From contig CAYLKO010000002.1 in NCBI GenBank assembly GCA_964384525.1, forward strand, positions 1-64,000: DNA of 64,000 nucleotides. Reading direction: 5' to 3'. A program made the position numbers and the translations under genes. Under the pieces are notes generated by a model, which saw only the letters and a list, made by a program, of their open reading frames with translations, ran no database searches and was not told where the DNA came from. Positions 33,285 through 41,343 of the stretch are shown piece by piece (the first letter of the stretch is position 1; every line of letters starts with the position of its first letter). The DNA is from SHZI01 sp964384525. GTDB lineage: Bacteria > Pseudomonadota > Gammaproteobacteria > Steroidobacterales > GCA-2729495.

Positions 33285-33757
33285 TGACGCACCCGAATGC
33301 CGCGCTGGCATGGTGGCAGCGGCTCGGCCGCTGGCCCGGCGGCAGCTGGCTGTTCAGTCGGCTCATCTGTCTTCGGGCACCGTACTTCGCGTCCATCTCG
33401 CCCCGGTTCCTGGCGCTGCGACCCGGCCATTGCGAGGTCACGATCCGCAATCGGCGGGCCGTGCGCAACCACCTCGGCACGGTGCACGCCATCGCGATGT
33501 GCAACATGGCTGAACTCGCTGCCGGACTGATGACGGAGGTCTCGGTGCCGGCCAGCCACCGATGGATTCCCAAGGGCATGTCAGTCGAGTACCTGAAAAA
33601 GGCCGGCTCCGGGTTGCGGGCGACGGCGGCGTGGGAGGCCATGCCGGAGTTCGGTCCGGCGTCGGAAATGCCGGTGCCGGTCAGCATCACGGACAGTCAC
33701 GGCACGGTGGTGTTCCGTGCCGTCATCCGCATGTGGGTGACGCCGCGCGAGCGCTGA
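33284..33757 (+). CDS. DUF4442 hotdog-fold protein
   Basis: A 157-residue protein of the DUF4442 family, a hotdog fold related to PaaI-type acyl-CoA thioesterases. It has RNHLGTVHAIAMCNMAELAAGLM and WIPKGMSVEYLKKA, which match the central helix and following strand of the fold. Substrate unknown. Its ATG overlaps the stop of the ChuX-like gene (TGATG), so the two are translationally coupled. It ends 5 bp from the convergent dodecin gene. Confidence 0.82.
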   Translation: MTHPNAALAWWQRLGRWPGGSWLFSRLICLRAPYFASISPRFLALRPGHCEVTIRNRRAVRNHLGTVHAIAMCNMAELAAGLMTEVSVPASHRWIPKGMSVEYLKKAGSGLRATAAWEAMPEFGPASEMPVPVSITDSHGTVVFRAVIRMWVTPRER

Positions 33758-33762
33758 TGCCG

Positions 33763-33966
33763 TCAATCGTCGAGCACGAAGGTCACCAGCATGTTGACCT
33801 GGTACTCGACGATCCTGCCTTCGGTCACGCGCACATGCTGTTCCTTGATCCATGCGCTGCGGATGTTCCGCAACGAGTCGCTGGCCCGCGCCAGACCCCT
33901 AGTGATCGCATCGTCGAAGCTCTTGGGAGAGGTTGCGCTGATTTCCGAAACCTTGGCTACCGACAT
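33763..33966 (-). CDS. Dodecin
   Basis: A 67-residue dodecin, which assembles into hollow dodecamers that bind flavin or CoA. The typical start VAKVSEISATSPKSFDDAI, the Trp in IRSAWIKEQHV that stacks on the flavin and the final YQVNMLVTFVLDD strand are all present. GGAGCACACGTC precedes the ATG. Monocistronic by appearance, 58 bp upstream of glgX's 3' end on the same strand. Confidence 0.95.
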   Translation of the reverse strand: MSVAKVSEISATSPKSFDDAITRGLARASDSLRNIRSAWIKEQHVRVTEGRIVEYQVNMLVTFVLDD

Positions 33967-34024
33967 GACGTGTGCTCCTGTTGTTGGGTTGTCGATTCGA
34001 GGCTAGGCGCCCCTGTCCCGGCTG

Positions 34025-36085
34025 TCAATTTGCGGGCAGCGGTCGGCCTTCAAACACCACGACGCTGCGGGGCAGGCTCCGCCAGTCGGGACTGCTCACG
34101 GGAATCCGTGCCGTTCCTTCGAGAATGTCCCCGGGTGAGGTGCGGGAAGTATCCACGGCCAGATGCCAGTGGCGACCCGCAACCTCGGGCAGCAGCACTG
34201 CTTCACTGCGATCGGACATGTTGATGATCACATGCAGGGGGTCTTCCCCTGCAGAGCAGCCGGCCAGCGTGAAGGCCAGAAACCGGCAGTCCGGATCATC
34301 CCAGGCGGGCTCACCCAGCTGCGTGCCGTGCCAGACGATGTCGGTGGTTCCGGCGGCCGGCCGGGCCGCACCCCGCAGGAAGTGTCGGCGCGACAGGCCG
34401 GGATGGCGCCGGCGCAGGGCAATCATCTGCCGGACAAAGTCCAGCATGGCGGCATTGGCCTCGGTCAGCCGCCAGTCGAACCAGGAGATCTCGTTGTCCT
34501 GGCACCAGGCGTTGGTGTTGCCGGCCTGCGTGCGCAGGAGCTCGTCACCGGCCAGCAGCATGGGAACGCCCTGTGAGAGCAGCAGGAGCGCCAGCGCATT
34601 GCGGGCATGCCGGTGGCGGATCTGCAGCGTGGGTTCATCCAGGGTTTCGCCTTCAGTGCCGCAGTTCCAGCTCAGATTGTGCGGGGAGCCGTCACGGTTG
34701 TCTTCGCCGTTGCCTTCATTGTGCTTCTCCCGATAGCTCACGAGGTCATGCAGCGTGAAGCCGTCGTGACAGGTGATGAAGTTGATGCTGTGCTGCGGGC
34801 CGCGATCGCTCGCCGCATAGAAGTCGCTGCTGCCGGCGAGACAGGTGGCCAGCAGGCTGATGAGGCCGGGTTCTCCCTGGAGCACCCGGCGCAGGGTGTC
34901 CCGATAGCGGTCATTCCACTCATGGAAGTTCCGGCCGGGAAAATTCCCGACATGATGCAGGCCGACGGCATCCCATGGCTCCGCAATCAGCGACAGCGCC
35001 GGCAGGGCCGCTTCCATCGCGGCGATGCAGGGCGGGTGCTCCATCGGCTGCCCGTCGGTGTCCCGGACCAGTGCGCTCGCCAGATCGAAGCGAAAGCCGT
35101 CGACATGGTATTCGTCGGCCCAGATGCGCAGGCTGTCGACCAGCAGCCGGGTGACATCCGGATGATTGGCGTTCACGGTGTTGCCGCAACCGGTGTAGTC
35201 GCGAAATTCGTTGCCGTCGCGATGATAGAAGGTCTGTGGAAGCAGGCCCTTGAAGTTCAGCGTGGGACCCTGCAGGCCGGCCTCGGTGGTGTGGTTCAGG
35301 ACGATATCCAGGATGACCCCGATGCCGGCCCCGTGCAGGGCCTGCACCAGTGCGCGGAATTCGTCGCCCTGCGTGGCCGATTCCGGTTCAACCACGTAGC
35401 CCCCGTGCAGGCTGCCGAACACGATCGGGCTGTAGCCCCAATAGTTGGTCAAGCCGAGCGCGGCGACGGACGGCGGGACATCCTGGGTATCGAAGCTCAT
35501 CACCGGCATGAGCTGCACATGGGTGATGCCCAGATCCTGGAGGTAGGGAATCTTCTCGATCAGGCCCGCAAAGGTGCCGGGGTGTTGCACGCCGGACGAT
35601 CGATGGCGGGTGTAGCCGCCGACATGCAGTTCATAAATCACCGCACCTTCGAGCCCGATCGGCGCGTGTGGGGCCGCTTCATCCATGGATGCCGGCTGCG
35701 TGGTGACGATGGCGCGGAGGCCGAGCCGGCCCTCCACCGACCAATTGGCGCGCTGCCAGCGGGCATGGCTGATCGCCCGGGCGAAGGGATCCAGAACTTC
35801 GATCCGCCGTTCGGTGCCGTCGGGATCCTGCAAAGTCACCCGCCAGTTGTACTGGGTGCCGGCCGGCAGGTCCGCCACGGCACAGTGCCAATGAAAGGCA
35901 TGCCGGTTGGCCGGCAGCGCCAGCGGTACGGTCTGGAAGGGCTCGATGGCCGCTGCGTCTGCATACAGCAGCAATTCCATGCCGGTTGCGGCCCGGCTGT
36001 AGACGGAAAAGTTGGTGGATCGGGGACTGAAAGCAGCCCCCGCCGGTGCGGGTGTTCCGGCAGAGATGGCGTGGCTAGTCGACAC
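34025..36085 (-). CDS. glgX: Glycogen debranching enzyme GlgX
   Basis: A 686-residue GH13 debranching enzyme that removes alpha-1,6 branches from limit dextrin during glycogen breakdown. It has an N-terminal CBM48 domain (about 10-110), then the barrel with YELHVGGYTRH, DIVLNHTTE, the nucleophile region DGFRFDLASAL, acid/base LIAEPWD and FITCHDGFTLHDLVSY, and a C-terminal beta domain. Length and order match GlgX. Its first 11 bases overlap the end of the HAD-family gene upstream. No glgP or glgC is in view. Confidence 0.94.
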   Translation of the reverse strand: MSTSHAISAGTPAPAGAAFSPRSTNFSVYSRAATGMELLLYADAAAIEPFQTVPLALPANRHAFHWHCAVADLPAGTQYNWRVTLQDPDGTERRIEVLDPFARAISHARWQRANWSVEGRLGLRAIVTTQPASMDEAAPHAPIGLEGAVIYELHVGGYTRHRSSGVQHPGTFAGLIEKIPYLQDLGITHVQLMPVMSFDTQDVPPSVAALGLTNYWGYSPIVFGSLHGGYVVEPESATQGDEFRALVQALHGAGIGVILDIVLNHTTEAGLQGPTLNFKGLLPQTFYHRDGNEFRDYTGCGNTVNANHPDVTRLLVDSLRIWADEYHVDGFRFDLASALVRDTDGQPMEHPPCIAAMEAALPALSLIAEPWDAVGLHHVGNFPGRNFHEWNDRYRDTLRRVLQGEPGLISLLATCLAGSSDFYAASDRGPQHSINFITCHDGFTLHDLVSYREKHNEGNGEDNRDGSPHNLSWNCGTEGETLDEPTLQIRHRHARNALALLLLSQGVPMLLAGDELLRTQAGNTNAWCQDNEISWFDWRLTEANAAMLDFVRQMIALRRRHPGLSRRHFLRGAARPAAGTTDIVWHGTQLGEPAWDDPDCRFLAFTLAGCSAGEDPLHVIINMSDRSEAVLLPEVAGRHWHLAVDTSRTSPGDILEGTARIPVSSPDWRSLPRSVVVFEGRPLPAN

Positions 36086-37046
36086 TGAAAATCCGCAACC
36101 AGTCGTAACGCATGCTGACGGTCAGCCAGCCACCGGCATTGGCCGCAGTGCTCGAGGCCTTGTCGACTTCGTCGTAGGCAAATTCCCGCTCGAAGTCGTC
36201 ATGCTGGATGAGGATCTGCAGATTGGGCGTGCCGGCCTGCTGGCTGTAGCGGAGCATGTCGATGTCACCACCGGAATGAATCCGGCCAACCGCCAATATG
36301 GGGCGCTTGCCGATGTGCAGGTCGATGGCGAGTGGTTTGTGCGGGCCATCGACCAGCGTGTGGCCGCGTTGCAGCCGACGGATGACCAGATGATTCCCTT
36401 CAGTGCGCAAGGTGGTGACCACGCTGCTGCCAATCACGTCGTCGGCCGGGATGCCGTACATGTCGCCGGCCATCACGCGAGCCAGATCGCTGCTGCCCGA
36501 GGTCACGATGAACACGCGAAAGCCATTGACCCGCAGATAGCCGAGCAGTTCCCGCATCGGCTCGTAACCAAGGCGGGTGTAGGCCCGCCCGAAGCGCGGA
36601 TGGCGGGCGGTGGCCAGGAAGTCCCGCGCATCCTGCCGGAAATCATCCTGGGTGCGGCCTGCGTAGGCGGTGGCGACCAGTTGGAAGATGGCCGCGTCGC
36701 CGGCTTCCTGGAGGTACTTGCCGCCCAGTTCGAGGGCGGCCTTGTACGGCATTTCCTGCCGCCATTCAGGATGTGCACCAACCGTCGCCCGCAGCCGCTG
36801 CAAGGCGAACATGCCCTGCACCCGGGGCTTCTCGGGCCACAGGGTGCCGTCATCATTGAACACCGCGATCCGGTCGGCCGGCGTCACGTAGCCCGGGCTG
36901 TCCGCCGTCGACACCTGGCCGACGAATTCCACGATGCGCTGGCGGGCGGGCGTATCGCGCCATGCCGGCAGCAGCTCCGCGGCGTTCGCTGCCAGCGGAC
37001 CGAGCACCAGTATTGCCAGACTCAAGAAAGCCGTCACTTGTTGCAC
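36075..37046 (-). CDS. Exported HAD-superfamily phosphatase
   Basis: About 323 residues with a signal peptide (TAFLSLAILVLGPLAANA). The HAD nucleophile motif is FNDDGTLW, the second motif Ser/Thr is in VFIVTSGSSDL, and the late acidic motif may be in GGDIDML. This resembles the exported acid-phosphatase-like HAD proteins annotated as haloacid dehalogenase-like hydrolases. I take GTG 37046 as start, which gives a complete signal peptide and an AGGATC leader; there is no nearby ATG. It overlaps glgX by 11 bp. Confidence 0.8.
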   Translation of the reverse strand: MQQVTAFLSLAILVLGPLAANAAELLPAWRDTPARQRIVEFVGQVSTADSPGYVTPADRIAVFNDDGTLWPEKPRVQGMFALQRLRATVGAHPEWRQEMPYKAALELGGKYLQEAGDAAIFQLVATAYAGRTQDDFRQDARDFLATARHPRFGRAYTRLGYEPMRELLGYLRVNGFRVFIVTSGSSDLARVMAGDMYGIPADDVIGSSVVTTLRTEGNHLVIRRLQRGHTLVDGPHKPLAIDLHIGKRPILAVGRIHSGGDIDMLRYSQQAGTPNLQILIQHDDFEREFAYDEVDKASSTAANAGGWLTVSMRYDWLRIFSVD

Positions 37047-37097
37047 GCCGATGATCCTGCCAGACAGCACTGATGATTGCCGGTATTGTTCCCGATC

Positions 37098-37514
37098 ATG
37101 AAGACAGACACGAATCATTGTCCACTGTGTGCGCCAACGGCAACGCCGCTCTGGGGCGACGACCGGTTGCGGATCATCAGCGCCGGCGACGCAGACTATC
37201 CCGGCTTCCTGCGCGTGGTCTGGCAGGCTCATGTGGCGGAGATGACCGAACTCGCGCCCGACGACCAGCAGCATTGCCTGCGGATCGTGCTGGCCGTCGA
37301 GTCCGTGCTGCGACAGCTGATGCGCCCCGACAAGATCAACCTGGCATCACTCGGCAATCAGGTGCCGCATCTGCATTGGCACGTGATTCCCCGCTTTGTC
37401 GATGATGCACATTTTCCTGATCCGGTCTGGGCGCCGCGCCGGCGGGCGGGTGTTGTACGGCCATTGGATACGGATCTTTTCCGCGAGCAATTCCGGCGGG
37501 TGATCAGCAGCTGA
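37098..37514 (+). CDS. HIT family nucleotide hydrolase
   Basis: A 138-residue histidine-triad protein. The active-site triad HLHWHVIPR (His91, 93, 95) is intact, and LASLGNQVP leads into it as in the family. The N-terminal pair CPLC resembles a zinc-binding knuckle but only two cysteines are present. HIT proteins cleave dinucleotide polyphosphates or AMP adducts. Its 3' end overlaps the convergent metallophosphatase gene by 11 bp. Confidence 0.92.
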   Translation: MKTDTNHCPLCAPTATPLWGDDRLRIISAGDADYPGFLRVVWQAHVAEMTELAPDDQQHCLRIVLAVESVLRQLMRPDKINLASLGNQVPHLHWHVIPRFVDDAHFPDPVWAPRRRAGVVRPLDTDLFREQFRRVISS

Positions 37515-38574
37515 CAAGCGGCCGTCGCTCGCCGTCATCGAAAACCAGTTCACGCTCCGGCCAGCGGACGGCCGCCAAACGGCCGCAATAAGCCGCGCCG
37601 GGCTTCACGGGTCGTTCCCGGTAACGCACACCCACGGAGAAGTCCACGCAGAAGGCATTTTGTTGTGGACCCAGCCAGGCATTGTCCGGTATCCCTGCGA
37701 ACAGATCCTGCTCGCCGCGCGAATACGCGGCGGCGCCGGCCGCCGTTGCCCAGCGCCAGTAGTGGCCGAAGAGCACGGGCGTCGGGTCGCGGTAGCTGTC
37801 CCACCAGGGAACCCGATTCACCATCCGCCACTTGCCGCTGGCATAAAAGGTCTGCGTGGCGAGCTGCTCGACGCCCGAGGTCAGAACCCGCACCGGGTTC
37901 GCCATCTGGCTGTGTTCGTCCTGACGGCCGATGGCCGGGAGCAGCGGCACCAACGCCGATTCATTCACGAGTTGCTGGTGCCACTGGGCATACTCCTGCG
38001 TGGCGGCCGCCTTGAGGCCCGCTTTCACCGCCCACTGTTCAGCCTCGACGCGGTGGGCGTCGTAGACCTCGAGCAGCGATGCCGCGGCCAGCTCCTGCTG
38101 CAAGCGTTGCAGGGAGGCTGGATGCCAGGCCGCATGCACCACCCGGAGATCGGGTCGTTCGAGCACGAGCGGCAGATTCGCCAGGAATTCGAGACAGGCC
38201 GCCCGATCGGCGGTCGTGGCCGGCGTGCATTGCCGGAACTTGCCCAGTTCATGGTCGTGGTCGCGCTCGAAGAACCAGCCATTGCCGGGTTTGCGCGTGC
38301 CACGCAACAGATTGAGTTCATGATTGCCGAGCACACACTGGGCTAGTCCCGCGGCAACCCGTTCAGCGACATGGTGAACGACCGCCGGACTGTCCGGCCC
38401 CCGATCGCAGAGATCGCCGACGAAGACCAGGCGACGATTGCCCGGATGCGAGCCGTCCGGGCGGTAGTCCAGAAAAAACTCCAAGGAGCGCAGCGCGTCG
38501 ATTTCGCCGTGGACGTCGCCGATGACATCGATCGGGCCGGAGAAAAGTGCCGTATTCAGCGATCGGGCGCTCAT
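37504..38574 (-). CDS. Calcineurin-like metallophosphoesterase
   Basis: A 356-residue metallophosphoesterase with the dinuclear-metal motifs GDVHGEIDAL, GDLCDRGPDS and GNHELNLL in order within the first 100 residues, as in PrpE and diadenosine tetraphosphatase-like enzymes; a late GHYW probably supplies the last His. Substrate not evident. The ATG at 38574 overlaps the stop of the FAD monooxygenase by one base, so the two genes are coupled. Confidence 0.88.
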   Translation of the reverse strand: MSARSLNTALFSGPIDVIGDVHGEIDALRSLEFFLDYRPDGSHPGNRRLVFVGDLCDRGPDSPAVVHHVAERVAAGLAQCVLGNHELNLLRGTRKPGNGWFFERDHDHELGKFRQCTPATTADRAACLEFLANLPLVLERPDLRVVHAAWHPASLQRLQQELAAASLLEVYDAHRVEAEQWAVKAGLKAAATQEYAQWHQQLVNESALVPLLPAIGRQDEHSQMANPVRVLTSGVEQLATQTFYASGKWRMVNRVPWWDSYRDPTPVLFGHYWRWATAAGAAAYSRGEQDLFAGIPDNAWLGPQQNAFCVDFSVGVRYRERPVKPGAAYCGRLAAVRWPERELVFDDGERRPLVSC

Positions 38575-39743
38575 CAGACCGGAACGTGGATGGCGTCGTA
38601 GGCGGCGAGGCCGAGGGATTCCTCGTTGCGATGGGTCTCCTCGTGGTAGCGATCGGGATCGGTGGTGGTGAGGCGGTTGCCGTTGTCGCACGAGGCCAGC
38701 AGCACGCCGTTGGCACGGGCAACCCGTGCCTGCTCGTAGCGGGCCAGCGCTTCGGGGATGGTGCTGGATGCGCTGATGGCCCGGGCGAGAACCATGCCGT
38801 CTTCCAGGGCCATGGCGGCACCCTGGCCGAGAAAGGGCGTGGTCGGGTGGGCGGCGTCGCCGAGCAACGTGACCCGGCCCACCGACCAGGCCGGCAGGGG
38901 ATCGCGGTCGAAAATCCCCCACTTGAAACAGAGCTCCGGCGGCGTCGCCATCAGGACGGAGCGGGCGCTCGCTTCAAACTCGCGGAACTCGGCGAGCAAG
39001 GCCTCCACCGTGGAACGCACCGACCAGCCTTCCTCCACCCAGCTGTTGGTGCGGGCGATCGCGATGTAGTTCAGCAGCTCACCCCGCCGGATCCTGTAGC
39101 GGGTGAGGAAGTGACCCGGGCCGATCCACACGGCGGAGTCCGGCGTCACCAGTGATTCGCTCAGTCGTTCCATCGGCACCAGCCCCCGCCAGGCCACGTA
39201 GCCGGTGAAGCGGGGATCTTCGCTGCCGAACAGCCGCGTGCGGACCGTGGAGCGGATGCCGTCGCAACCCACCAGCAGATCACCCCGGGCACTGTCACCG
39301 TTGCTGAAGATCGCGGTGACGCCGGTGGCATCCTGGGCGAAGTCCTGCAGCGAGGCGTTGAGGTGCAGGCAGTTGCGGTCGTGGCTGCGCACCGCCCCCA
39401 CCAGTGCCTGATGCAGATCATTGCGATGGATCTGGCAGTAGGGTGCCCCGTAGCGCTCCAGCTGGGTATTGCCCCGGGGGATATCCACCAGCACCCGGCC
39501 GTTGCGATAGTCCTTGACGGCACCGTGGGCGGGAATGACCGCCAGATCATCCAGAACGCTGCCGAGGCCAAGGTGCAGCAGGATCCGCGAGCCGTTCGAG
39601 GCCAGCGTCAGGCCGGCGCCGACTTCCGCGAGAGCGGCCGCCTGTTCATATATGGACACCCGGATTCCGAAGCGCTGCAGAGCGAGTGCAGTGACCAGGC
39701 CGCCGATACCGGCGCCGACGATAACGACATGCTGTTCTGACAC
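38574..39743 (-). CDS. FAD-dependent aromatic monooxygenase (salicylate/3-hydroxybenzoate hydroxylase-like)
   Basis: A 389-residue class A flavoprotein hydroxylase: N-terminal FAD-binding GAGIGGL, the DG motif in DLLVGCDGIRSTVR, and the GD motif GRVTLLGDAAHPTTPFLGQGA. The ALARYEQARVARAN tail is typical of the salicylate hydroxylase/3-hydroxybenzoate 6-hydroxylase group. It probably hydroxylates an aromatic ring with NAD(P)H and O2; the substrate is not determinable. No ring-cleavage gene is adjacent. Coupled to the metallophosphoesterase downstream. Confidence 0.88.
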   Translation of the reverse strand: MSEQHVVIVGAGIGGLVTALALQRFGIRVSIYEQAAALAEVGAGLTLASNGSRILLHLGLGSVLDDLAVIPAHGAVKDYRNGRVLVDIPRGNTQLERYGAPYCQIHRNDLHQALVGAVRSHDRNCLHLNASLQDFAQDATGVTAIFSNGDSARGDLLVGCDGIRSTVRTRLFGSEDPRFTGYVAWRGLVPMERLSESLVTPDSAVWIGPGHFLTRYRIRRGELLNYIAIARTNSWVEEGWSVRSTVEALLAEFREFEASARSVLMATPPELCFKWGIFDRDPLPAWSVGRVTLLGDAAHPTTPFLGQGAAMALEDGMVLARAISASSTIPEALARYEQARVARANGVLLASCDNGNRLTTTDPDRYHEETHRNEESLGLAAYDAIHVPV

Positions 39744-39785
39744 GGACTGGTGAGCCTCGCCTGTACGGATTTCCGTGGCGGTGGG

Positions 39786-40433
39786 TCAGGGAGCCAGCCG
39801 CTGCATCATCCAGCCATCAGCCGACACGCTGTAACTGAACCGGTCATGCAGGCGACTTGCACGCGCCTGCCAGAACTCCATTGTTTCGGCCGCCACCCGA
39901 TAGCCACCCCAGAAAGTGGGCAAGGGGACTTCGGCGGTACCGAATCGAGCCTCGATCTCGGCATATTTCCCGTCCAGCACGTCGCGCGCGTCGATCGCGT
40001 GGCTCTGGGCCGAGGCCCAGGCCCCGATCTGGCTGGTCCGTGGCCGGCTCCTGAAGTAGTCCAGATCCTCGCTTGCCAGGGTGCGCACGGCTTTGCCCGT
40101 GATGCGGACCTGGCGACCGATCTCGGCCCAGTACAGCAGCAGGGCCACCTGTGGATTGTGGCGGATGTCCTGGGCCTTGCGGCTGCCGAGATTGGTATAG
40201 AACACGAAGCCCCGGACATCGAAAGACTTGAGCAGGACGGTGCGCAATGACGGCTGGCCGTCGATACCCACCGTCGCGACGCTCATCGCATTCGGATCCA
40301 GGGTGCTGGCGGCGAGTGCATCGCTGAACCAGTTCCGGAACTGGGTGATCGGGTCCGGGGCAAGGTCACTTCGGCGCAGCGGCCGCGTCATGAATTCGCG
40401 GCGCAGGTTCGCCAGGTCCATCGGGTCTGTCAT
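39786..40433 (-). CDS. pdxH: Pyridoxine/pyridoxamine 5'-phosphate oxidase
   Basis: A 215-residue FMN enzyme for the last step of pyridoxal 5'-phosphate formation. Diagnostic blocks: ALAASTLDPNAMSVATVG, PSLRTVLLKSFDVRGFVFYTNLGSRKA, HNPQVALLLYWAEIGRQVRITG, SRPRTSQIGAWASAQS and the C-terminal WMMQRLAP. Length matches PdxH. The adjacent gabT-class enzymes elsewhere in the window depend on its product. Confidence 0.96.
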   Translation of the reverse strand: MTDPMDLANLRREFMTRPLRRSDLAPDPITQFRNWFSDALAASTLDPNAMSVATVGIDGQPSLRTVLLKSFDVRGFVFYTNLGSRKAQDIRHNPQVALLLYWAEIGRQVRITGKAVRTLASEDLDYFRSRPRTSQIGAWASAQSHAIDARDVLDGKYAEIEARFGTAEVPLPTFWGGYRVAAETMEFWQARASRLHDRFSYSVSADGWMMQRLAP

Positions 40434-40459
40434 GGGCCCATTCTAGGCCCTGGCAGCCA

Positions 40460-40648
40460 TCACGCCGGAATCAATACGCGGAGCTTCTGCGAAATCACGG
40501 TGTCGGCCACTTCCTCGATGGCCTGGCCCGGCTGCAGCAGCTGGTTCAGCAGCCTGCGGGTGACCTCCTCGCCGCGAAACATTAGGGTATCGCCGGCATT
40601 GGTCACCACGTCCTCGTCCAGACGCCCAACCGGTTGACTATCGGCAGG
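40460..40648 (-). pseudogene. Open 62-codon fragment resembling the 3' end of a lost gene
   Basis: Between pdxH and the DUF4136 gene one minus-strand frame reads protein-like sequence: VGRLDEDVVTNAGDTLMFRG, then EEVTRRLLNQLLQPGQAIEE, ending SQKLRVLIPA and a stop at 40460. A stop closes the frame upstream at 40649, there is no convincing start, and no ribosome-binding site. The composition is unlike random GC-rich noise, and GDTLMFRGEEVTRRLLNQL is weakly reminiscent of the tail of HD-GYP/HDOD-type regulators. I read it as the end of a decayed gene. Confidence 0.35.
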
Positions 40649-40683
40649 TCAGTGGCCGGACCTTGGGCGCGGATTCACATTTT

Positions 40684-41259
40684 TCAGGGTGCGCGATATG
40701 GGTATTTGCCGAAGAGCTGGTTGATCACGCCGGCCACGACGGGCTGCAGGTTGGCCCGATCCTTGTTGGTCACGCGGCCCACGGCCGTGCCTTCCCAGAC
40801 AAGTTGCATGCGGGCCGCGTCGACGATATCCATCGTCAGCGTGCCTTCGGTGTACTGCGTGACATGGGTTTCGTAGCCACCCCAGACGCCGTAGTAACCG
40901 GACCGGTAGCCGTAATAGCCACCAAAAGGCATGGTCGACGGCGTTGACGTGCTTTGAATCCGGTCCTGGGTCTGCATATGGAAGTTGATGAGCAGATCGG
41001 GGTTGTCGGCACGCTGATAGCCCCTGGCCTCGAGCTCGCGGGAGGCAGCCGTGCGCAGATACTGGCTCAGGATCGACGAATAGCCGTCATGGTCGGTATC
41101 CAGCGGCTTGACGAATCCGTAGGTCTTGTAGCTGCCAAAACCGGCGACCGGATCAGCATTCACGAAGAGTGTCGGCCCGGACGCACAGCTGGTCAGCAGC
41201 ACCATCACGGCGACGGTGAGCAGGGCGCGGGGCAGGCAGGTACCGAGCGTGCGAGTCAT
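40684..41259 (-). CDS. DUF4136 family lipoprotein
   Basis: A 191-residue lipoprotein: signal peptide with lipobox LLTSC (Cys25), then a DUF4136 domain with FGSYKTYGFV, ASRELEARGYQRADNPDLLINFH and a C-terminal VAGVINQLFGKYPY. A Gly/Tyr-rich insert (GGYYGYRSGYYGVWGGY) lies in the middle, common in the family. Function unknown; such proteins sit in the outer membrane. A direct repeat of GTTAA half-sites and a TATAGG element lie 50-85 bases upstream. Confidence 0.85.
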   Translation of the reverse strand: MTRTLGTCLPRALLTVAVMVLLTSCASGPTLFVNADPVAGFGSYKTYGFVKPLDTDHDGYSSILSQYLRTAASRELEARGYQRADNPDLLINFHMQTQDRIQSTSTPSTMPFGGYYGYRSGYYGVWGGYETHVTQYTEGTLTMDIVDAARMQLVWEGTAVGRVTNKDRANLQPVVAGVINQLFGKYPYRAP

Positions 41260-41307
41260 CTTTCAACCTCTTTCCGGCAATGGTCGGATCGTAACTGGAG
41301 CATGTGC

Positions 41308-41343
41308 CTATAGGGGGCGCAAGGCCGTTAACCGGAGCTTAAC
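41308..41343 (-). promoter_or_regulatory. Candidate OmpR-type direct repeat and -10 upstream of the DUF4136 gene
   Basis: On the minus strand the sequence reads GTTAAG-CTCCG-GTTAAC (41343 to 41327), two six-base half-sites 11 bp apart, followed 13-14 bases later by a TATAGG -10-like element (about 41314-41309), 50 bases before the lipoprotein ATG. The second half-site would cover the -35 position. The repeat lies within the last codons of the upstream gene, so chance from coding sequence is possible. Confidence 0.4.

Noticed and set aside
34607..36088. 493-codon open frame antisense to glgX
   Set aside because: No motifs and it mirrors glgX exactly in extent; GlgX active-site motifs are intact on the other strand.
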